DNA of 64,000 bases from positions 2,480,001-2,544,000 of the forward strand of contig NZ_CP038853.1 of the NCBI RefSeq assembly GCF_004792415.1, read 5' to 3'. The notes beneath the pieces are model-generated. The model did no database searches. It saw only the letters and a list, made by a program, of their open reading frames with translations, and was not told the origin of the DNA. How positions within the stretch are numbered: the stretch's first letter is position 1; the number at the start of each line of letters is the position of its first letter. Source of the stretch: Pantoea vagans. GTDB lineage: Bacteria; Pseudomonadota; Gammaproteobacteria; Enterobacterales; Enterobacteriaceae. A program made the translations under genes and the position numbers. Positions 17,900-28,574 of this stretch are shown in pieces.

Positions 17900-19039
17900 A
17901 TGACTGTATTTCCCGTTAAACACAGCAAATTATTGTGCCAACCTGAGCATCTGCTGCCACGCAGCGAACTGGTACAGCTGATTCAAAAGCTGACACAAAA
18001 TCTGGTTAACATCACCGATGAGACAGGCGAATTTTTATTGCGGCTGGACGATGGCCGGGTGATTGATACCAAAGGCTGGGCGGGTTGGGAATGGACACAT
18101 GGCATCGGTCTGTATGGCATGTTGCACTACTATCAGCAAACCGGCGACCAACAGACGCTGGCGATCATTGATGAATGGTTCACTGAGCGTCTGGCGGAAG
18201 GAACGCCGACCAAAAATGTGAATACCGTTTGTCCTTTTCTGACGCTGGCTTACCGTTATGAAGAGACCGGTAACCCGGCCTGGGTGCCGGTGCTTGAGCG
18301 CTGGGCTGAGTGGGTCATGTATGAGATGCCGCGCACCGAACAGGGCGGCCTGCAGCACATCGTCTATAACAATGAAAATACCCAGCAGCTCTGGGACGAT
18401 ACGCTGATGATGAGCGTCATGGCGCTGGCCAAAATCGGCCAGTTGCTGAAACGCGATGAGTGGGTGGAAGAAGCGAGCTATCAGTTTCTGCTGCACACCC
18501 AGTATCTGATGGATCGTGAAACCGGCTTATGGTTCCACGGCTGGAATTTCGACGGTCGCCATAACTTTGCTGATGCACGCTGGGCGCGTGGCAACAGCTG
18601 GGTGACGATTGTGATTCCTGACTTCCTGGAGATGATGAACTGGCCTGAGCATCACGCTACCCGCCGCTTCCTGCAGCAGGTTCTGGAGTCCCAGGTCAAA
18701 GCGCTTAAGGCCTGTCAGCACAGCAGCGGCTTATGGCACACTCTGCTTGATGACCCGAACAGCTACCCGGAAGCCTCTGCCACAGCAGGATTTGCCTATG
18801 GTATTCTGAAAGGAGTTCGCAAGCGCTATCTCCCCGCGGAGTATCTGGAGGTAGCAGAAAAAGCGCTGCGCGGCGTGATTGCGAATATCGATGACGATGG
18901 AGAGCTGAAACAGGTTTCCTTTGGAACCGCGATGGGCAGTGACCTGGACTACTACCGCACTGTTCCTCTCACCTCAATGCCCTACGGTCAGGCGATGGCC
19001 CTGCTCTGCCTGACTGAGTACTTGCGCGTTTACCTGTAA
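17900..19039 (+). CDS. GH105 unsaturated rhamnogalacturonyl hydrolase, RhiN/YteR-like
   Basis: This cytoplasmic enzyme removes the 4,5-unsaturated galacturonic acid from the end of lyase-made rhamnogalacturonan oligosaccharides. The 379 residues form the (alpha/alpha)6 barrel of GH105: WEWTHGIGLYGMLHYYQQTG, LWDDTLMMSVMALA (carrying the expected catalytic Asp), GLWFHGWNFDGRHNFADARW followed by ARGNSW, and a C-terminal PLTSMPYGQAMALL. The ATG follows the transporter stop by 3 bases with AGGAA just before, so the two are one operon. It resembles Dickeya RhiN and Bacillus YteR. No secreted rhamnogalacturonan lyase is present in the window, so it probably consumes imported oligomers made elsewhere. 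Confidence 0.9.
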   Translation: MTVFPVKHSKLLCQPEHLLPRSELVQLIQKLTQNLVNITDETGEFLLRLDDGRVIDTKGWAGWEWTHGIGLYGMLHYYQQTGDQQTLAIIDEWFTERLAEGTPTKNVNTVCPFLTLAYRYEETGNPAWVPVLERWAEWVMYEMPRTEQGGLQHIVYNNENTQQLWDDTLMMSVMALAKIGQLLKRDEWVEEASYQFLLHTQYLMDRETGLWFHGWNFDGRHNFADARWARGNSWVTIVIPDFLEMMNWPEHHATRRFLQQVLESQVKALKACQHSSGLWHTLLDDPNSYPEASATAGFAYGILKGVRKRYLPAEYLEVAEKALRGVIANIDDDGELKQVSFGTAMGSDLDYYRTVPLTSMPYGQAMALLCLTEYLRVYL

Positions 19040-19046
19040 CACGCGC

Positions 19047-19077
19047 CCAAAAAAAGCCCCGCTTAGCGGGGCTTTTT
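19047..19077. terminator. Bidirectional terminator between the GH105 gene and ptsG
   Basis: The 8-bp stem AGCCCCGC/GCGGGGCT (19055-19062, 19066-19073) with loop TTA is flanked by A-run and T5. It can end both converging transcripts. Confidence 0.92.
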
Positions 19078-19092
19078 CATTTCTCTTAATCA

Positions 19093-20529
19093 TTACATGC
19101 TGCGGATGTAATCATCCATATCGGTTTTCAGGTTATCGGATTTAGTCCCGAAAATTGCCTGCACACCGGAACCGGCAACCACCACGCCACGGGCGCCGAG
19201 GTTTTTCAGTTCAGTCTGATCCACTTTAGCCACATCAGCGACGCTGACGCGTAAACGGGTGATACAGGCATCCAGGTTAGTGATGTTCTCTTTACCACCA
19301 AACGCCGCCACCAGTTTGCCCGCCATCTCTGTACCGGTCGCGGTAGATTGCTCGCTGCTGCTGCTCTCTTCACGGCCAGGCGTTTTCAGATCCAGTTTGG
19401 CGATCAGCACGCGGAACACGGTGTAGTAAATCAGGCCGTAGATGATACCGATAATCGGGAACAGCCAGATTTTGCTGCTGTTGCCGCTCAGCACGATAAA
19501 GTCGATAAGACCGTGTGAGAAGCTGGTGCCATCACGCATACCGAGCAGGATACAGATTGGGAATGCCAGACCTGCCAGCAGCGCATGGATCACATACAGG
19601 ATCGGCGCGACGAACATGAACGAGAATTCAATCGGTTCGGTGATACCGGTCAGGAATGCGGTCAGCGCAGCGGAGATCATAATACCGCCCACTTTAGCGC
19701 GATTTTCAGGCTTCGCTGAATGCCAGATAGCAATCGCTGCCGCTGGCAGACCGTACATTTTGAACAGGAAGCCGCCAGAGAGTTTACCTGCGGTCGGGTC
19801 ACCCGCCATATAGCGTGGGATATCACCGTGGAACACCTGACCTGCCGCATTGGTGTATTCACCAATCTGCATCTGGAAAGGAACGTTCCAGATGTGATGC
19901 AGACCAAACGGCACCAGTGCGCGTTCGATTACGCCATAAATACCAAAGGCGACAACCGGGTTCTGATAGGCCGCCCACTGCGAGAATTCCTGAATCGCGG
20001 AACCAATCGGTGGCCAGATAAAGGAGAGCAGCACGCCGAGAATGATAGCGGCCAGACCGGAAATAATCGGCACAAAACGTTTACCGGCAAAGAAGCCCAG
20101 ATATTCCGGCAGTTTAATGCGATAGAAGCGGTTGAACATATAGGCGGCGATGGAACCCGCGATAATACCGCCCAGTACCCCGGTGTCGGCGAGGTGTTTA
20201 GCCTCGATCTCTGCCGCAGGCATATGCAGCACCAGCGGCGCAACCACCGCCATGGTTTTCACCATGATGCCATAGGCAACAACCGCTGCCAGCGCCGAAA
20301 CGCCATCGTTATTGGTAAAGCCCAGCGCCACACCGATAGCAAAAATCAGCGGCATGTTGGCGAACACCGATCCACCCGCTTCCGCCATTACATGCGAAAC
20401 CACTGCAGGTAACCAGCTGAAATTGGCTGAACCGACCCCTAACAAAATACCGGCAATCGGCAGAACCGATACCGGCAGCATCAGCGATTTACCGACCTTT
20501 TGAAGGTTGGCAAAAGCATTTTTGAACAT
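19093..20529 (-). CDS. ptsG: Glucose-specific PTS enzyme IICB PtsG
   Basis: PtsG imports and phosphorylates glucose using phosphate from EIIA-Glc. The 478 residues (E. coli 477) comprise a membrane EIIC domain (about 1-390, with [18 protein letters not shown] and [15 protein letters not shown]), a Ser/Glu-rich linker ([14 protein letters not shown]), and a cytoplasmic EIIB domain with the phosphorylated Cys in [15 protein letters not shown]. The ATG is preceded by AGGAGC. Upstream are CRP, Mlc and SgrS target signals described separately. It is convergent with the rhi-like operon. Confidence 0.98.
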   Translation of the reverse strand: MFKNAFANLQKVGKSLMLPVSVLPIAGILLGVGSANFSWLPAVVSHVMAEAGGSVFANMPLIFAIGVALGFTNNDGVSALAAVVAYGIMVKTMAVVAPLVLHMPAAEIEAKHLADTGVLGGIIAGSIAAYMFNRFYRIKLPEYLGFFAGKRFVPIISGLAAIILGVLLSFIWPPIGSAIQEFSQWAAYQNPVVAFGIYGVIERALVPFGLHHIWNVPFQMQIGEYTNAAGQVFHGDIPRYMAGDPTAGKLSGGFLFKMYGLPAAAIAIWHSAKPENRAKVGGIMISAALTAFLTGITEPIEFSFMFVAPILYVIHALLAGLAFPICILLGMRDGTSFSHGLIDFIVLSGNSSKIWLFPIIGIIYGLIYYTVFRVLIAKLDLKTPGREESSSSEQSTATGTEMAGKLVAAFGGKENITNLDACITRLRVSVADVAKVDQTELKNLGARGVVVAGSGVQAIFGTKSDNLKTDMDDYIRSM

Positions 20530-20537
20530 AGCGTGAA

Positions 20538-20550
20538 GCTCCTGAGTATG
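20538..20550 (-). promoter_or_regulatory. Likely SgrS small-RNA target overlapping the ptsG ribosome site
   Basis: The mRNA reads CATACTCAGGAGC just before the start codon, identical to the E. coli stretch that pairs with CUGAGUAU in SgrS. In E. coli, SgrS with Hfq blocks translation and triggers RNase E decay of ptsG during sugar-phosphate stress. sgrS itself is not in the window; the role here is inferred from conservation. Confidence 0.6.
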
Positions 20551-20621
20551 AGTGCATATTTGCGCAGTGCGCGTGGCAAAGAGGGAGGATTCTTTGCCGG
20601 GCTGGCGGTGACCGCCTTTTG

Positions 20622-20644
20622 ATTTATTACGAAGGGTAAAATAA
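20622..20644 (-). promoter_or_regulatory. Mlc operator at the ptsG promoter
   Basis: On the minus strand a 23-base near-palindrome has arms TTATTTTAC and GTAATAAAT around a 5-base centre. It closely resembles the E. coli ptsG Mlc box. Its centre lies 34-35 bases downstream of the CRP site centre, the spacing found in E. coli, where Mlc sits over the start point (about -6) and represses in the absence of glucose. Confidence 0.7.
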
Positions 20645-20659
20645 ATCCCCTTTTGTTAC

Positions 20660-20675
20660 TTTGATGGCTATCACG
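20660..20675 (-). promoter_or_regulatory. CRP site of the ptsG promoter
   Basis: On the minus strand CGTGATAGCCATCAAA matches TGTGA-N6-TCACA at 8 of 10 positions. With the Mlc box it predicts a transcript start near 20627 (CRP at about -40.5), giving a leader of about 97 bases. Confidence 0.65.
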
Positions 20676-20737
20676 TTTCGACAATCACAGGGGCGCACTT
20701 TACGAAATTTCTCACTGACGCGCATCGTTAATTGACG

Positions 20738-20771
20738 ATAAAAAGCTGACCCTGTCTGAAAAAACAGGGTC
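20738..20771 (-). terminator. Terminator after ycfH
   Basis: On the minus strand the stem GACCCTGT/ACAGGGTC (8 bp, 8-base loop) is followed by AGC and a T-run. It ends the pabC-mltG-tmk-holB-ycfH transcript before the ptsG promoter. Confidence 0.85.
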
Positions 20772-20818
20772 ATACAGGCAGGTTACAGATTAATTACAGA
20801 GGCTGAAATAAAAGCCGG

Positions 20819-21610
20819 TCAGGCACTGAGCTGGCTCATCGGGATATGGAACAGCGTGGAGAAGTTTTGTGTGGTGGCGGCGGCCAGCGTTTCCACATCG
20901 ACACCTTTCAGTACCGCCAGGTAATCGGCAACATCGCGCGTATAAGCAGGCTGATTCTCTTTGCCACGATACGGCACCGGCGCCAGATAAGGTGAATCCG
21001 TTTCGACCAGCATCCGGTCCAGCGGCACATAACGCGCTGCTTCGCGTAGCTGTTCTGCATTGCGGAACGTGACGATACCGGAAAAGGAGATATAAAAGCC
21101 CATATCGAGCAGCTTAGCGGCGGTGGGCTGATCCTCAGTGAAACAGTGCAGCACGCCGCCACAGCGTTCTACCTGCTCTTCACGCAGAATCGCCAGCGTA
21201 TCTTCGCGCGCATCACGGGTGTGAACGATGATCGGCTTATTCAGCGCGATCCCGGTGCGGATATGTTCCCGGAACGAGCGCTGCTGCTGATCTTTGGTCT
21301 CAGGCTGATAGTGATAATCCAGCCCGGTTTCGCCGAGTGCTACCACCTGAGGATCGGCAGAGAGCCGGCGAAACTCCTCAACGTCATAGGCCTCTTCCTG
21401 ATTCAGCGGATGCACGCCGCAGGAGAGTGCAATATTTTTTCGATCGCCGACCAGACTCTTCAGGGTATGGAAACCCGGCAGCGTTGTGGCGATGGCCAGC
21501 ATAAATTTCACATCACGCGCCGCCGCTTTAGCGATCACATCATCAAGGTCACGATGGTTCTTTTCATAATCCAGGCCATCAAGATGGCAATGGGAATCCA
21601 CAATAAACAT
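20819..21610 (-). CDS. ycfH: TatD-family metal-dependent hydrolase YcfH
   Basis: This is a TIM-barrel metal-dependent hydrolase with 263 residues (E. coli 265). Metal ligands are visible in DSHCHLDGLD near the N-terminus, ALGETGLDYHY in the middle, VHTRDA, HCFTE, and ETDSPYLAPVP near the end. TatD relatives are 3'-5' DNA exonucleases or D-aminoacyl-tRNA deacylase-like enzymes; the exact substrate of YcfH is not settled. It follows holB by 18 bases in the same operon. Confidence 0.94.
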   Translation of the reverse strand: MFIVDSHCHLDGLDYEKNHRDLDDVIAKAAARDVKFMLAIATTLPGFHTLKSLVGDRKNIALSCGVHPLNQEEAYDVEEFRRLSADPQVVALGETGLDYHYQPETKDQQQRSFREHIRTGIALNKPIIVHTRDAREDTLAILREEQVERCGGVLHCFTEDQPTAAKLLDMGFYISFSGIVTFRNAEQLREAARYVPLDRMLVETDSPYLAPVPYRGKENQPAYTRDVADYLAVLKGVDVETLAAATTQNFSTLFHIPMSQLSA

Positions 21611-21628
21611 AATTACTCTCAGATAAGT

Positions 21629-22618
21629 TTAGCCGACCAGTGCAGGCTTCTGTTTGTCCGCCCAGCTCAGAAGCTGATCGGTCAGCAATAATTCGCGATT
21701 CACTGACGCCACATGCAGTAACTGCTCGCGACAGCGCATCCATGCCAGGGTACTGCTGTTAAGTGCGCTGGCTGAAAAGTATCCGGCCAGCAACTGCACC
21801 ACATCCTGGCGGTCTATATTACTCAGCCACTGACCTGCATTTTGCTGCCATTTCATCGCATCCAGCAGTAAAGAGAGCAGCCAGCCGATACGTGCTGCCG
21901 CATCGTCAGCACTCAGCGCAGGCAGCAGTTGCAGGATGTCCTGCTGCAATGCCGCAGGCAGCGCATCGCAAAGCTTTTGTCGCGCCTGCCACGGCCCATT
22001 TTCCAGCAGGCTCAGCGCCGCGCCCGGCGCACCTGCGCTCAGGCGTAGCGCCGCCAGCAGCATCTGTTCATCGTGCGAGGACTGCTTCTTCAGCCAGAGC
22101 AGGCTTTGTCCTTCATCGGGCGGCGTCAGATGCAGCGTCATGCAGCGACTGCGCAGCGTGGCCAGCAGACGTGACGGATCGCGGCTGCTGAGGAAGAACC
22201 AGCTGTTGGCTGGCGGCTCTTCCAGTGTTTTCAGTAAGGCGTTAGCGGCCGCTTCCGAAAGCTGTGCAGCATCCGGCAGCCAGACCACTTTCGCGCCGCC
22301 CTGCTGGCCAAAGTGATACATTTTTTCTGTCACCTGCCGCACCGCATCGATGCCCAGGATACTTTTGCCCTTCTCCGCCTCTAACCGATACCAGTCAGGG
22401 TGAGTATTAGCCTGCATCAGCTGGCAACCGTGGCACGCTCCGCAACTTTTCAGCCCATCCGGCTGCTGGCACATCAGCCAGCGGCTCATCCCCCAGACCA
22501 GCGCGTCATCGCCCATGCCAGCCATCGCCTGGATCAACAGCGCATGATGCGCGCGATTTTCCTGATGCTGGCCAATCACCTGGCGATAAGGCTGATTCAG
22601 CCACGGATACCAGTTCAT
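21629..22618 (-). CDS. holB: DNA polymerase III delta-prime subunit HolB
   Basis: Delta-prime is part of the clamp loader that places the beta clamp on DNA. The ATG at MNWYPWLNQ is chosen; it overlaps the tmk stop as TGATG and matches E. coli MRWYPWL, giving 329 residues (E. coli 334). An in-frame GTG one codon upstream is less likely. The AAA+ fold lacks a functional P-loop (MAGMGDDALV), as expected for delta-prime. The zinc-binding CGACHGC lies near residue 60, and NALLKTLEEPP with the sensor region LLATLRSRCM follows. The C-terminal domain is more divergent. Confidence 0.95.
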   Translation of the reverse strand: MNWYPWLNQPYRQVIGQHQENRAHHALLIQAMAGMGDDALVWGMSRWLMCQQPDGLKSCGACHGCQLMQANTHPDWYRLEAEKGKSILGIDAVRQVTEKMYHFGQQGGAKVVWLPDAAQLSEAAANALLKTLEEPPANSWFFLSSRDPSRLLATLRSRCMTLHLTPPDEGQSLLWLKKQSSHDEQMLLAALRLSAGAPGAALSLLENGPWQARQKLCDALPAALQQDILQLLPALSADDAAARIGWLLSLLLDAMKWQQNAGQWLSNIDRQDVVQLLAGYFSASALNSSTLAWMRCREQLLHVASVNRELLLTDQLLSWADKQKPALVG

Positions 22619-23250
22619 CACGCCTGCTCCGCGAGCCAGCTCTCCAGCGCCACCTGAAGTGACGCTGTCACCTCGGTCAGCGACTGAGTGGCATCGATAG
22701 TCAGGATAGTGGGATCTTCTGCAGCAAGGGCCAGATAGCGTGTACGGGTGCGTTCAAAGAAGCGCAGCGACTCCTGCTCAATACGATCCAGCTCACCGCG
22801 CGCACGGGCGCGCTGCAGACCGATCTCAGGTGTAACATCAAGATAGAGCGTCAAATCGGGACGGAAATCGCCTAAGACCGCATCGCGCAGCGTCTGCATC
22901 AGTCCGCTGTCAAGACCACGGCCGCCACCCTGATAAGCCTGTGAGGAGAGATCGTGACGATCGCCGATTACCCAGGCACCGCGAGCCAGCGCCGGTTTGA
23001 TGACGGTTTCCACCAGCTGAACCCGCGCGGCATAGAGCATCAGCAGTTCGGCTTTATCCGTCACCTGCTCACCTTCAATACCCTGCTTAACCAAAACCCG
23101 AAGCTGTTCTGCCAGCGGCGTACCGCCAGGCTCACGGGTAAAGACCAGATCACTGATACCACGGGCATGCAGCGTAGCGACAATGGCGTCGCGCGCGGTG
23201 GTTTTTCCGGCGCCTTCCAGGCCTTCGATGACGATAAACTTACTGTTCAT
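22618..23250 (-). CDS. tmk: Thymidylate kinase Tmk
   Basis: Tmk converts dTMP to dTDP with ATP. Its 210 residues (E. coli 213) include the P-loop GLEGAGKTT (10-18), the DRx-like [15 protein letters not shown] motif, [17 protein letters not shown] and the LID region [14 protein letters not shown] with basic residues. It overlaps the end of mltG by 11 bases and the start of holB by one base. Confidence 0.97.
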   Translation of the reverse strand: MNSKFIVIEGLEGAGKTTARDAIVATLHARGISDLVFTREPGGTPLAEQLRVLVKQGIEGEQVTDKAELLMLYAARVQLVETVIKPALARGAWVIGDRHDLSSQAYQGGGRGLDSGLMQTLRDAVLGDFRPDLTLYLDVTPEIGLQRARARGELDRIEQESLRFFERTRTRYLALAAEDPTILTIDATQSLTEVTASLQVALESWLAEQA

Positions 23251-24259
23251 TTTTTTCCTTTAGCGTCTGCCGGTAGACCTGCACCGCCTTGTTATGGCTG
23301 GCGAGGTTGGTGGTAAACGTATGTCCGCCCTTGCCGTCTGCAACAAAGTAGAGATAGTTAGTTTTCTCGGGATGGGCCGCTGCCTGCAGTGAGGCTTTGC
23401 CCGGCATCGCAATCGGTCCAGGCGGCAGGCCATTAATAATATAGGTATTGTACGCGCTGGCCGTCTCAAGATCTTTGCGGGTCAGCGTACCGTTGTAGCT
23501 GTCACCCATGCCATAGATCACCGTGGGATCGGTCTGCAAGCGCATACCTGTGCGCAGGCGATTGATAAACACCGAGGCCACGCGCGCGCGCTCTTCGCTG
23601 ACGCCGGTCTCTTTCTCGATGATCGAGGCCATGGTCACCAGATCCTGTGGCGTTCTGTAAGGCAGATTATCCGCCCGTCCCTGCCACACCTCATCAATGG
23701 TTTTCTTCATCCGATCATGCGCGCGCTGCAGCAGCGCCATATCAGTCGTGTTGGCGGTGTAGAGATACGTGTCCGGAAAGAAGTTGCCCTCCAGTTGTTC
23801 AGGCTCCACGTTGAGTGCGCTGGCAAGGGTGGCGAACTGATCATCTTTCAGAGTGTGGCGGATATAAGGCGCTTTACGCAGCTCGCTGAGCCACTCTTTC
23901 AGCCGCTGCCCTTCCACGAACCGCACCGGGAACTGCGCCTCTTTTCCGCTGGCCAGCAACTGTAACAGCGAGCGCACGGTCATGGTCGGCTCAAGACGAT
24001 AGGTACCCGCCTTGAAGGTCGCCAGTTCCGGCTCCAGACGCAGCAGCGCACCAAACCAGATACTGTGCGGAATGATGTTTTTCTCTTCCAGCTGCGCCTG
24101 GAGTGCGACCCGGCCTGTACCGGCTGGCAATGTGTAGATGGTTTCCTGCTTAATGGTCAACGGGGTGGCCGCAAACTGCTTAACCTGCCAGTAACTCAGC
24201 ACAGCCGCGAGACCCACAATCGCCAGCAGGCTGACGAGAATTTTTTTGCTTCGAATCAT
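23240..24259 (-). CDS. mltG: Endolytic murein transglycosylase MltG
   Basis: MltG cuts nascent glycan strands at the inner membrane and is thought to set their length. It has 339 residues (E. coli 340). One N-terminal membrane segment (about 7-26) precedes a LysM-like region and a YceG catalytic domain with the Glu in [13 protein letters not shown]. Conserved stretches include [20 protein letters not shown] and [20 protein letters not shown]. The start ATG overlaps the pabC stop as ATGA. Confidence 0.96.
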   Translation of the reverse strand: MIRSKKILVSLLAIVGLAAVLSYWQVKQFAATPLTIKQETIYTLPAGTGRVALQAQLEEKNIIPHSIWFGALLRLEPELATFKAGTYRLEPTMTVRSLLQLLASGKEAQFPVRFVEGQRLKEWLSELRKAPYIRHTLKDDQFATLASALNVEPEQLEGNFFPDTYLYTANTTDMALLQRAHDRMKKTIDEVWQGRADNLPYRTPQDLVTMASIIEKETGVSEERARVASVFINRLRTGMRLQTDPTVIYGMGDSYNGTLTRKDLETASAYNTYIINGLPPGPIAMPGKASLQAAAHPEKTNYLYFVADGKGGHTFTTNLASHNKAVQVYRQTLKEKNEQ

Positions 24260-25071
24260 GATGCATCCATTATCTTTTTACAGCCTGCGTGCAACTGATT
24301 AAACAGCGAGCGCTCAGTAAACTGTACGGCTTCTATCTGTCGGACCGGCAGAACCGGCATCAGCGCGTTACATATCACCACTTCATCAGCGCCCAGCAGC
24401 TGCGCCGGTTCGCTTTTTATCACCTGACAAGCCTGACCTGCTGCTGCAAGTTGCGCCATCAGACTTCGCCGCATAATGCCGTCCACGCCTGACGCGGATA
24501 CATCGGGCGTAAAAATTTGTCTGCCCTGCCGCCAGAATAAATTGGCCGCACAGCATTCCACCACCCAACCTTCAGTGTCAAGCACCAGCGCCTCGTCAGC
24601 GTCTGTCTGGTCAAGATGAGCCCGAATCATCACCTGCTCCAGGCGATTAAGGTGCTTGATACCCGCAAACTGTGGGTTGCGCGCCAGACGAACCGGACTC
24701 AGCCGGAGTGAAGCACCCCGCTGCTGTAACCCGGCGTAGTGTTGCGGCCAGGGCGCTAATGAGACGATGCGCGTGGGTTCACCACAGCCCAGGCGGCTAT
24801 AACCCCGTCCGCCGCTGCCCGCACTGATAATGACTTTCAGCACTGCCTGCGCCTGCTCCTGCGCGGCCTGTCTCATCTCAGCCTCCAGTCGATCCCAGTC
24901 GACGCCGCCGATCCATAACCGCTCGCAGCCCGCTTTAAGGCGCTGCATATGGCTCTCCAGCAGCAGGATTTTACCCTGAAGGACGGCGGCGGTAGTAAAG
25001 CAGCCATCGCCGAACTGCATGCCACGGTCGCTGGCAGCCAGCGTCGAGTGTTTGACTCCGTTAATCCACAT
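24256..25071 (-). CDS. pabC: Aminodeoxychorismate lyase PabC
   Basis: PabC is a PLP enzyme that converts 4-amino-4-deoxychorismate to p-aminobenzoate and pyruvate for folate synthesis. The start [11 protein letters not shown] is chosen because it has AGGAG at ideal distance and matches E. coli; it gives 271 residues. The PLP lysine is in [12 protein letters not shown], with [23 protein letters not shown] and [13 protein letters not shown] as family marks. It lies downstream of fabF past a terminator, and its stop overlaps mltG. Confidence 0.94.
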   Translation of the reverse strand: MWINGVKHSTLAASDRGMQFGDGCFTTAAVLQGKILLLESHMQRLKAGCERLWIGGVDWDRLEAEMRQAAQEQAQAVLKVIISAGSGGRGYSRLGCGEPTRIVSLAPWPQHYAGLQQRGASLRLSPVRLARNPQFAGIKHLNRLEQVMIRAHLDQTDADEALVLDTEGWVVECCAANLFWRQGRQIFTPDVSASGVDGIMRRSLMAQLAAAGQACQVIKSEPAQLLGADEVVICNALMPVLPVRQIEAVQFTERSLFNQLHAGCKKIMDAS

Positions 25072-25118
25072 CGTTCTCTCCTGAGCGTGAGACGTGATTT
25101 CAGCGCATTCTGCAGGAT

Positions 25119-25142
25119 AAAAAAAGGCCCGCATTGCGGGCC
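25119..25142 (-). terminator. Terminator between fabF and pabC
   Basis: The 7-bp stem GGCCCGC/GCGGGCC (25126-25132, 25136-25142) is followed on the minus strand by seven Ts. Read-through into pabC is possible, as the genes lie only about 90 bases apart. Confidence 0.9.
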
Positions 25143-25162
25143 TTTTTAGCAATCTGCAACGA

Positions 25163-26434
<1,272 letters not shown>

Positions 26435-26449
26435 CTATGTGGGACAAAC

Positions 26450-26480
26450 AAAAAAATCAGGCGGTCGAGCGACCGCCTGA
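26450..26480 (-). terminator. Terminator/attenuator between acpP and fabF
   Basis: The 10-bp stem TCAGGCGGTC/GACCGCCTGA with loop GCTC is followed by seven Ts on the minus strand. It probably makes abundant short acpP mRNA while letting some transcripts reach fabF. Confidence 0.88.
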
Positions 26481-26489
26481 AGATATTCA

Positions 26490-26726
26490 TTAGCCTTTAT
26501 GGCTATTGATGTAGTCGATCGCTGCCTGAACGGTAGTGATTTTCTCAGCTTCTTCGTCTGGAATCTCAGTATCAAACTCTTCTTCCAGAGCCATCACCAG
26601 CTCAACGGTATCAAGAGAATCGGCACCCAGGTCTTCTACGAAAGATGCAGAGTTGGTGACTTCTTCCTCTTTCACACCCAGCTGCTCACTGATGATTTTC
26701 TTAACGCGTTGTTCGATATCGCTCAT
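26490..26726 (-). CDS. acpP: Acyl carrier protein AcpP
   Basis: AcpP carries growing acyl chains on a phosphopantetheine arm. The 78-residue acidic protein has the attachment Ser37 in [20 protein letters not shown]. It is essentially the E. coli sequence. The 154-base gap to fabG likely carries a separate acpP promoter, as in E. coli. Confidence 0.99.
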   Translation of the reverse strand: MSDIEQRVKKIISEQLGVKEEEVTNSASFVEDLGADSLDTVELVMALEEEFDTEIPDEEAEKITTVQAAIDYINSHKG

Positions 26727-26880
26727 ACTATTTAATTTCCTATCAAAACTCGCTTACGCGATGGTTTTCGTAGTGTATAAAATGGTGAGAAAGATGCAAC
26801 AAAATCCCGGCTGGTCGAACCACGATTTTGCGTTATTTTGCGGTTTTAACCGCAAATAAAGCAAATGATTTCGTGATTTA

Positions 26881-27615
26881 TCAGACCATGTACATTCCGC
26901 CATTGACGTGCAGCGTTTCACCTGTGATGTAGGCTGCTTCGTCAGAGGCTAAAAATGCAACAGCATTGGCGATTTCCTGAGCATCGCCTAAGCGACCCGC
27001 AGGGACTTCCGCCAAAATACCGGAACGTTGATCTTCGTTCAGTGCCCGCGTCATGTCAGTCTCAATAAAGCCTGGAGCCACGACGTTGACGGTAATGCCA
27101 CGTGACGCGATTTCGCGCGCCAGTGATTTGCTAAAGCCAATCAAACCCGCTTTTGCTGCTGCGTAGTTTGCCTGGCCCGCGTTACCCATGGTGCCAACAA
27201 CGGAACCAATGGTGATGATACGGCCCACACGCTTTTTCATCATGGCACGCAGGACCGCCTTAGAAAGGCGGAATACCGATGTGAGGTTAGTATCCAGGAT
27301 ATCCTGCCACTCATCGTCCTTCATGCGCATGAGAAGATTATCACGCGTAATGCCTGCATTATTGACTAAAATATCCACTTCGCCAAATTCAGCGCGAATA
27401 TTCTCTAAAACGCTGTTAATTGAATCAGCGTCAGTCACGTTCAGTAACAGGCCTTTACCCTTGTCGCCAAGGTAAGCACTGATGGCGTCGGCGCCACTCT
27501 GGCTGGTTGCAGTTCCTACCACTTTAGCACCACGTGCCGCCAGGGTTTCTGCAATCGCACGACCAATGCCGCGACTCGCGCCGGTAACCAGCGCAACTTT
27601 ACCTTCAAAGCTCAT
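26881..27615 (-). CDS. fabG: 3-oxoacyl-[acyl-carrier-protein] reductase FabG
   Basis: FabG reduces 3-oxoacyl-ACP with NADPH. This is a short-chain dehydrogenase of 244 residues with the nucleotide-binding TGASRGIG (11-18), NNAG (85-88), and the catalytic Ser138, Tyr151 and Lys155 (YAAAK). It follows fabD by 10 bases. Confidence 0.98.
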   Translation of the reverse strand: MSFEGKVALVTGASRGIGRAIAETLAARGAKVVGTATSQSGADAISAYLGDKGKGLLLNVTDADSINSVLENIRAEFGEVDILVNNAGITRDNLLMRMKDDEWQDILDTNLTSVFRLSKAVLRAMMKKRVGRIITIGSVVGTMGNAGQANYAAAKAGLIGFSKSLAREIASRGITVNVVAPGFIETDMTRALNEDQRSGILAEVPAGRLGDAQEIANAVAFLASDEAAYITGETLHVNGGMYMV

Positions 27616-27625
27616 GATTTTCCTC

Positions 27626-28558
27626 TTATTCCTTACCGAGTGCAGCTGCCAGGGATGCCGTATCGTTCACGGCAGCCGCTGTCAGGGTATCGACAATACG
27701 TTTGGTCAGACCGGTCAGGACTTTACCTGGACCCATCTCCAGCAGCTGTGTCACGCCCTGTGCCGCCATCGCTTCCACGCTCTCGGTCCAGCGAACCGGG
27801 CTGTAGAGCTGACGAACCAGCGCATGACGGATAGCCGCAGCGTCAGTTTCCGCTTTCACATCGACGTTATTGATCACCGGCACCGCTGGTGCAGTAAACG
27901 TAATGCTCTCCAGCGCAACCGCCAGTTTATCGGCAGCAGGCTTCATCAGTGCACAGTGAGAAGGCACGCTGACCGGCAGTGGCAGGGCACGCTTAGCGCC
28001 CGCAGCTTTACAGGCAGCGCCTGCACGCTCAACGGCTTCTTTGTTACCCGCAATAACCACCTGGCCTGGCGAGTTGAAGTTAACTGGTGAAACAACCTGG
28101 CCCTGCGCGCTCTCTTCACAGGCTTTGCGAATAGCCGCGTCATCCAGGCCAATAATCGCCTGCATTGCGCCGGTGCCTTCTGGCACCGCTTCCTGCATCA
28201 GTTTGCCACGCAGTTCTACCAGCTTCACTGCGTCCGCAAAGTTAAGCACACCCGCACAAACCAGCGCCGAATATTCGCCCAGGCTGTGCCCTGCCATCAG
28301 GACAGGCTGTTCACCGCCCTGCTGCTGCCAGACGCGGTAGATGGCCACAGAGGCAGCTAACAGTGCAGGCTGAGTCTGCCAGGTTTTGTTCAGCTCTTCA
28401 GCCGGACCCTGACTCACTAACTGCCACAGGTCATAACCCAGCGCGTCAGAGGCTTCACGGAAGGTCTCTTCTACCAGCGGATAGGTTGCTGCTAATTCAG
28501 TCAGCATGCCCACGGTCTGTGAACCCTGACCTGGAAAAACAAATGCAAATTGCGTCAT
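27626..28558 (-). CDS. fabD: Malonyl-CoA:ACP transacylase FabD
   Basis: FabD moves malonyl groups from CoA to ACP. The 310-residue protein has the nucleophile Ser92 in GHSLGEYSA, the oxyanion-loop motif FVFPGQGSQ at 7-15 and the catalytic His in VPSHCALM. It lies 16 bases after fabH and 10 bases before fabG. Confidence 0.97.
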   Translation of the reverse strand: MTQFAFVFPGQGSQTVGMLTELAATYPLVEETFREASDALGYDLWQLVSQGPAEELNKTWQTQPALLAASVAIYRVWQQQGGEQPVLMAGHSLGEYSALVCAGVLNFADAVKLVELRGKLMQEAVPEGTGAMQAIIGLDDAAIRKACEESAQGQVVSPVNFNSPGQVVIAGNKEAVERAGAACKAAGAKRALPLPVSVPSHCALMKPAADKLAVALESITFTAPAVPVINNVDVKAETDAAAIRHALVRQLYSPVRWTESVEAMAAQGVTQLLEMGPGKVLTGLTKRIVDTLTAAAVNDTASLAAALGKE

Positions 28559-28574
28559 CTTCTGTTCCTGTCAA

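Noticed and set aside
19720..20412. 230-codon plus-strand open frame opposite ptsG
   Set aside because: Antisense shadow of ptsG; no family pattern, no ribosome site, unnatural composition.
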